From NCBI GenBank assembly GCA_017537405.1, contig JAFYKU010000006.1:1-8782 (forward strand): DNA of 8,782 nt, read 5' to 3'. This DNA comes from Clostridia bacterium. GTDB taxonomy: Bacteria > Bacillota > Clostridia > Christensenellales > UBA1242. Under the pieces are notes generated by a model. That model was not told where the DNA came from and did no database searches. It saw only the letters and a list, made by a program, of their open reading frames with translations. Shown piece by piece: positions 6,095-8,782 of the stretch (positions within the stretch are counted from its first letter, which is position 1; every line of letters starts with the position of its first letter). Both the position numbers and the translations under genes were made by a program.

Positions 6095-8248
6095 ATGAAA
6101 AGTGATTTAGATGTTATTAAATATCGATTTGGTGAATGCATGATGCGATTGTGTCGTGATAAATTAGGAAAATTTTTAGAAGTGCCTGGTTTATTACCCA
6201 AGTTACTAGATCAATATTTTTATAGAAGTAAATTTTTGGCAGAGGATATTATTTCGCAAGGTCAGGTTGAAGATTTTAAAGATTTTTTATCTATTAAAGC
6301 AAAATTTAAACCTCAAAAAATTAATGTTTCAAATAAAAAAGCTATTGAGCTTTTGGAGGAAAAAGGGTATTCCCTTTACGAATGCTTAACAGAAAAGGAT
6401 ATACAGTCTTTTCGTCATTATTTTTATAGACCAGATGGGAAAAAAGTTAGCTTTGTTGAAGGTAAAACTCCACAACGGCATGTTGGTGAAGAACTTTGTA
6501 CATTTAGTGGTGGAAGATTGTTAAGTAATAGAGTTTGGTTTGCAGTACATAAAGATGCTGACAAATTAAATCGTAGTGATTTTCGGAATCCGAATCGACA
6601 AGATGCATATGGGACTAGTGTTTTAAGTATTCAATTTTCAAAGAATGAATATTCAACGCTTTCTATTAAAAATCGCTATAACCATACTGTTTATAATCCA
6701 GATAGTACATTTAATAATAACTTGGATAATATTGCTCCTGGTTTATCTATGGCATTTGAACGAGATTATGGTGTTAGCGATAAAATACGGAAAGAAAAAT
6801 GTAATTTTGAGTTAAATGGATATATTATGGCAGGTGATAGCAAGTTTTATCCATATAATTATGAAATTGATAATGTTTATTATTGTCCAAACAATATAAT
6901 TATAGATAACTTTGAAGTAAAGCTTTTACCTACACATCAAATTTTAGTTGATTATTTTATCTTTGATTTTAAAACTAAAAAAGTGACTACTTATGAAAAA
7001 GGAAATCTTTATGATGGTTTTGTTGAAGACCTTCAAGAAAATCGTTTAATCAAGATGGAAAAGAATGGAGTGATTAAAATTATAAAAAAAGATGGCGGAA
7101 TTGTTACGCTTAGTATTAATAAGCGTAATCAGATGGAAACTCTTGAAGACAATAGCTTGCGGAAATGCGCTTCCAAATATTTATCTAAAAATATTTATTT
7201 AAAAAAAATAAGTTTGCCGAAAGTGCAGGAATGTTTGTCTAGTTTTTTATATTATAATGATTCTTTAACCAGTTTATATATGCCTAACTTGCATAAGTGT
7301 AAAGATTTTTTCCTTTATAATAATGATGTCTTAAATGAACTAAATCTTCCGTCTCTACAAATTTGTGGCGATTATTTCTTTTATTTAAATAATTTAAAAA
7401 TTGTAAATTTACCGCAGTTGCAAAAGTGTGGACATGATTTTTTGTATTGTGCACAAGAATTAACGCAGGCAATTTTTCCAAGTTTGCGTGAGTGCGGGAA
7501 TAATTTCTTAAGTTCAAGTAATATAAAAGAAATTCAAGCACCAAACTTAAAGATTTGTGGCGGTAATTTTTTGTATTATAACGAGGCAATTAAAATTTTA
7601 TCGCTACCACAATTACAATCTTGTGGTATTGGGTTTATGTATTGTAATGAGATACTTGAAAAACTTGAGTTAAAAGAATTACAAACATGTGGAAATGGAT
7701 TTATGGCTTGGAATGAAGCTTTAACAGAACTATATTTACCACAATTGCAAGAATGTGGGGCAAGCTTTCTTTACCATAATGAAAAAGTAAAAAAAGTTTT
7801 TTTACCTAATTTAGAAATAGCTAGGGATAATTTTTTACATTATAATGAGGCACTTGAGCAATTATATTTACCGCTTTTAAAAGTTATTGGAAATAATTTT
7901 CTTTATTATAACAATAGTCTAAAAGAAGTTATTTTGCCGAACATGTATAAATGTGGTGATAATTTTATGCATCATAATAATAGCTTAACTAAATTAATTA
8001 TTAAACGCCTGCAAATTTGTGGCGGTAATTTTTTGTATAACAACAACTCTTTAAATAGAATTCATGTACCTTTATTGGTTGAACGAGACGAAAGCTTTAT
8101 GCAACATAATAACTCTTGTAGAGAGTATTCGAATCAAAAGGTATCAAAATTAAAACTATTGAAATGGTTTCAACTATGTTTTGATCGTATTTCCTTGAAG
8201 TTAAAAAATAAAACTGTTATGAATCAGTCTTCTGGGAATGTGAGGTAA
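6095..8248 (+). CDS. Paralogue C: uncharacterised N-domain plus 15 leucine-rich repeats
   Basis: A 717-residue predicted cytoplasmic protein, the longest complete member. The N-domain (1-345) carries the family motifs: MKSDLDVIKYRFGECMMRLC, KDIQSFRHYFYRPDGK, GEELCTFSGGRLLSNRVWFAV, NRQDAYGTSVLSIQFSK, LSIKNRYNH, DSTFNNNLDNI, FYPYNYEIDNVYYC, then PNNIIIDNFEV and LPTHQILVDYF. The array spans 346-673. Thirteen units have 22 residues; units 4 and 6 have 21, each missing the last residue of the turn. Leu/Ile, Pro, Cys-Gly, Phe-Leu and Asn positions recur. A basic 44-residue tail follows, with a hydrophobic-basic stretch around KLKLLKWFQLCF. The start at 6095 is set by AAAGG and by alignment with the other copies. 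Gene D begins 3 bases after the stop, so the two form an operon. No signal peptide or anchor is seen. Confidence 0.88.
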   Translation: MKSDLDVIKYRFGECMMRLCRDKLGKFLEVPGLLPKLLDQYFYRSKFLAEDIISQGQVEDFKDFLSIKAKFKPQKINVSNKKAIELLEEKGYSLYECLTEKDIQSFRHYFYRPDGKKVSFVEGKTPQRHVGEELCTFSGGRLLSNRVWFAVHKDADKLNRSDFRNPNRQDAYGTSVLSIQFSKNEYSTLSIKNRYNHTVYNPDSTFNNNLDNIAPGLSMAFERDYGVSDKIRKEKCNFELNGYIMAGDSKFYPYNYEIDNVYYCPNNIIIDNFEVKLLPTHQILVDYFIFDFKTKKVTTYEKGNLYDGFVEDLQENRLIKMEKNGVIKIIKKDGGIVTLSINKRNQMETLEDNSLRKCASKYLSKNIYLKKISLPKVQECLSSFLYYNDSLTSLYMPNLHKCKDFFLYNNDVLNELNLPSLQICGDYFFYLNNLKIVNLPQLQKCGHDFLYCAQELTQAIFPSLRECGNNFLSSSNIKEIQAPNLKICGGNFLYYNEAIKILSLPQLQSCGIGFMYCNEILEKLELKELQTCGNGFMAWNEALTELYLPQLQECGASFLYHNEKVKKVFLPNLEIARDNFLHYNEALEQLYLPLLKVIGNNFLYYNNSLKEVILPNMYKCGDNFMHHNNSLTKLIIKRLQICGGNFLYNNNSLNRIHVPLLVERDESFMQHNNSCREYSNQKVSKLKLLKWFQLCFDRISLKLKNKTVMNQSSGNVR
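7130..8113 (+). repeat. Coding tandem repeat, 15 units of 63-66 bp (leucine-rich repeats of C)
   Basis: Fifteen in-frame units encode residues 346-673 of C; thirteen are 66 bp and two (units 4 and 6) are 63 bp. The middle and late units (7-14) are the most regular, with FLYYN or close variants at the turn. Unit 15 loses Cys-Gly and looks like a cap. Units 7 and 14 share a 24-bp identical DNA tract (7553-7576 and 8015-8038). Confidence 0.86.
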
Positions 8249-8251
8249 GTT

Positions 8252-8782
8252 ATGCAAAAAGATTTAGCTTGGGTAAAAAATAAATATGGTGACGATATGG
8301 TGAAACTATGTCGTGATAATTTGGAAAGTGTTTTAGAACATGAAGGAATGTTGCGCGAGTTGTTGGACAAATATTTTTCACACAACAAGTTTTTACATGA
8401 AGACCTTGTTTTTCAAAACAAGGTTGATGAATTTCGTGCTTTTATTTATTCTAAAATGAAGACCGATGATGGACAAGCGGTGGAAAATGATACAGGTTTT
8501 TCAGCTACAGAACTTTTTCAGCAGGCCGGATATACTTTGTATCCTGAATGTAAAACCGAAGCTGATATTCAATCTTTTAGACATTATTTTTATAGAATTG
8601 ACGGTAAAACACCAGTTTATCAGGAAGGAATATTGCCTGAGCCTTTTAGTGGTGAAGAGTTATGTACTTTTAATGGTAATCGATTAAAAGATCGGCGTGT
8701 TTGGTTTGCAGTACATAAGGATGCAGATAAATTAAAAAGAGAGGATTTTGTGAATCCGCAGCGACAAGATGCATATGGTACC
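8252..8782 (+). CDS. Paralogue D: N-domain only visible, 3'-truncated by the window
   Basis: The fourth family member has an open frame from the ATG at 8252 to the last base (177 residues). It matches the N-domain of A-C in order: MQKDLAWVKNKYGDDMVKLC, then AGYTLYPECKTEADIQSFRH, YFYRIDGK, GEELCTFNGNRL, RRVWFAVHKDADKLKRED, and finally NPQRQDAYGT, where the window ends. By analogy a repeat array should follow outside the window. The start is 3 bases after the stop of C, with a GAGG (8242-8245) 6 bases upstream inside the last codons of C, indicating translational coupling. C and D share a reading frame, separated only by one TAA and one codon. No separate promoter is convincing. Its DNA is a patchwork of close matches to B and to C. 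Confidence 0.85.
   Translation, partial: MQKDLAWVKNKYGDDMVKLCRDNLESVLEHEGMLRELLDKYFSHNKFLHEDLVFQNKVDEFRAFIYSKMKTDDGQAVENDTGFSATELFQQAGYTLYPECKTEADIQSFRHYFYRIDGKTPVYQEGILPEPFSGEELCTFNGNRLKDRRVWFAVHKDADKLKREDFVNPQRQDAYGT

Noticed and set aside
7284..7589. 101-residue minus-strand open frame
   Set aside because: Antisense to the repeat array of C; the periodic HNTKN/NRHK-like pattern is only the reverse reading of the 66-bp units, with no promoter or ribosome binding site.
8194..8221. Possible internal promoter for D (TTGAAG, then TTATGA) within the end of C
   Set aside because: The -10 is poor and the sequence is coding; tight coupling to C explains D's expression more simply.
8466..8687. 73-residue plus-strand open frame near the window end
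   Set aside because: It lies in another frame inside gene D, whose frame clearly matches the paralogues over all 177 visible residues.
2488..8782. CRISPR array or non-coding satellite as an explanation for the regular repeats
   Set aside because: The periodicity is 66 bp, in frame, conserved at the protein level and diverged at the DNA level, with no spacer-repeat alternation.
2488..8782. Surface-exposed BspA-type adhesins
   Set aside because: Repeats are BspA-like, but none of the four proteins has a signal peptide, LPXTG motif, lipobox or membrane anchor, and the N-termini start directly with the conserved charged helix.

Overview
The window is AT-rich bacterial DNA using the standard bacterial code: TGA ends two genes and TGG encodes tryptophan. 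It has tightly packed genes, strong AGGAGG/AAAGG ribosome binding sites and clear TTGnnn/TATAAT promoters. This suits a low-GC bacterium, perhaps Bacillota or another host-associated lineage, but nothing here fixes the taxon. No gap between genes exceeds about 110 bases.

Region 1 (1-1394) holds the 3' part of a methionyl-tRNA synthetase gene, whose start lies outside the window. It ends at a compact hairpin that can terminate transcription in both directions. Region 2 (1395-2003, minus strand) is a convergent gene for a small two-helix membrane protein that looks YcxB-like. Region 3 (2004-2110) is a divergent promoter region. It drives the membrane-protein gene leftward and, rightward, a 98-residue protein of unknown function whose start codon sits only 5 bases after the -10 box, so its mRNA is probably leaderless.

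Region 4 (2408 to the window end) is the striking part: four consecutive same-strand paralogues, here called A, B, C and D (D is cut by the window edge). Each starts with the same uncharacterised domain of about 345-348 residues. In A-C this is followed by an array of 22-residue leucine-rich-type repeats and a short basic tail. The arrays grow from A to B to C: 7, 10 and 15 repeats. None has a visible signal peptide, membrane segment or surface anchor, so they are predicted to be cytoplasmic unless exported by a dedicated system. A, B and C each have their own promoter; D is joined to C with a 3-base gap. Short tracts of near-identical DNA shared between particular paralogues suggest ongoing duplication and gene conversion.

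The most plausible reading, as inference, is a locally expanded family of recognition proteins: a fixed N-terminal module with a variable-length repeat array. No enzymatic function could be assigned. The aminoacyl-tRNA synthetase and membrane-protein genes look like ordinary flanking genes.
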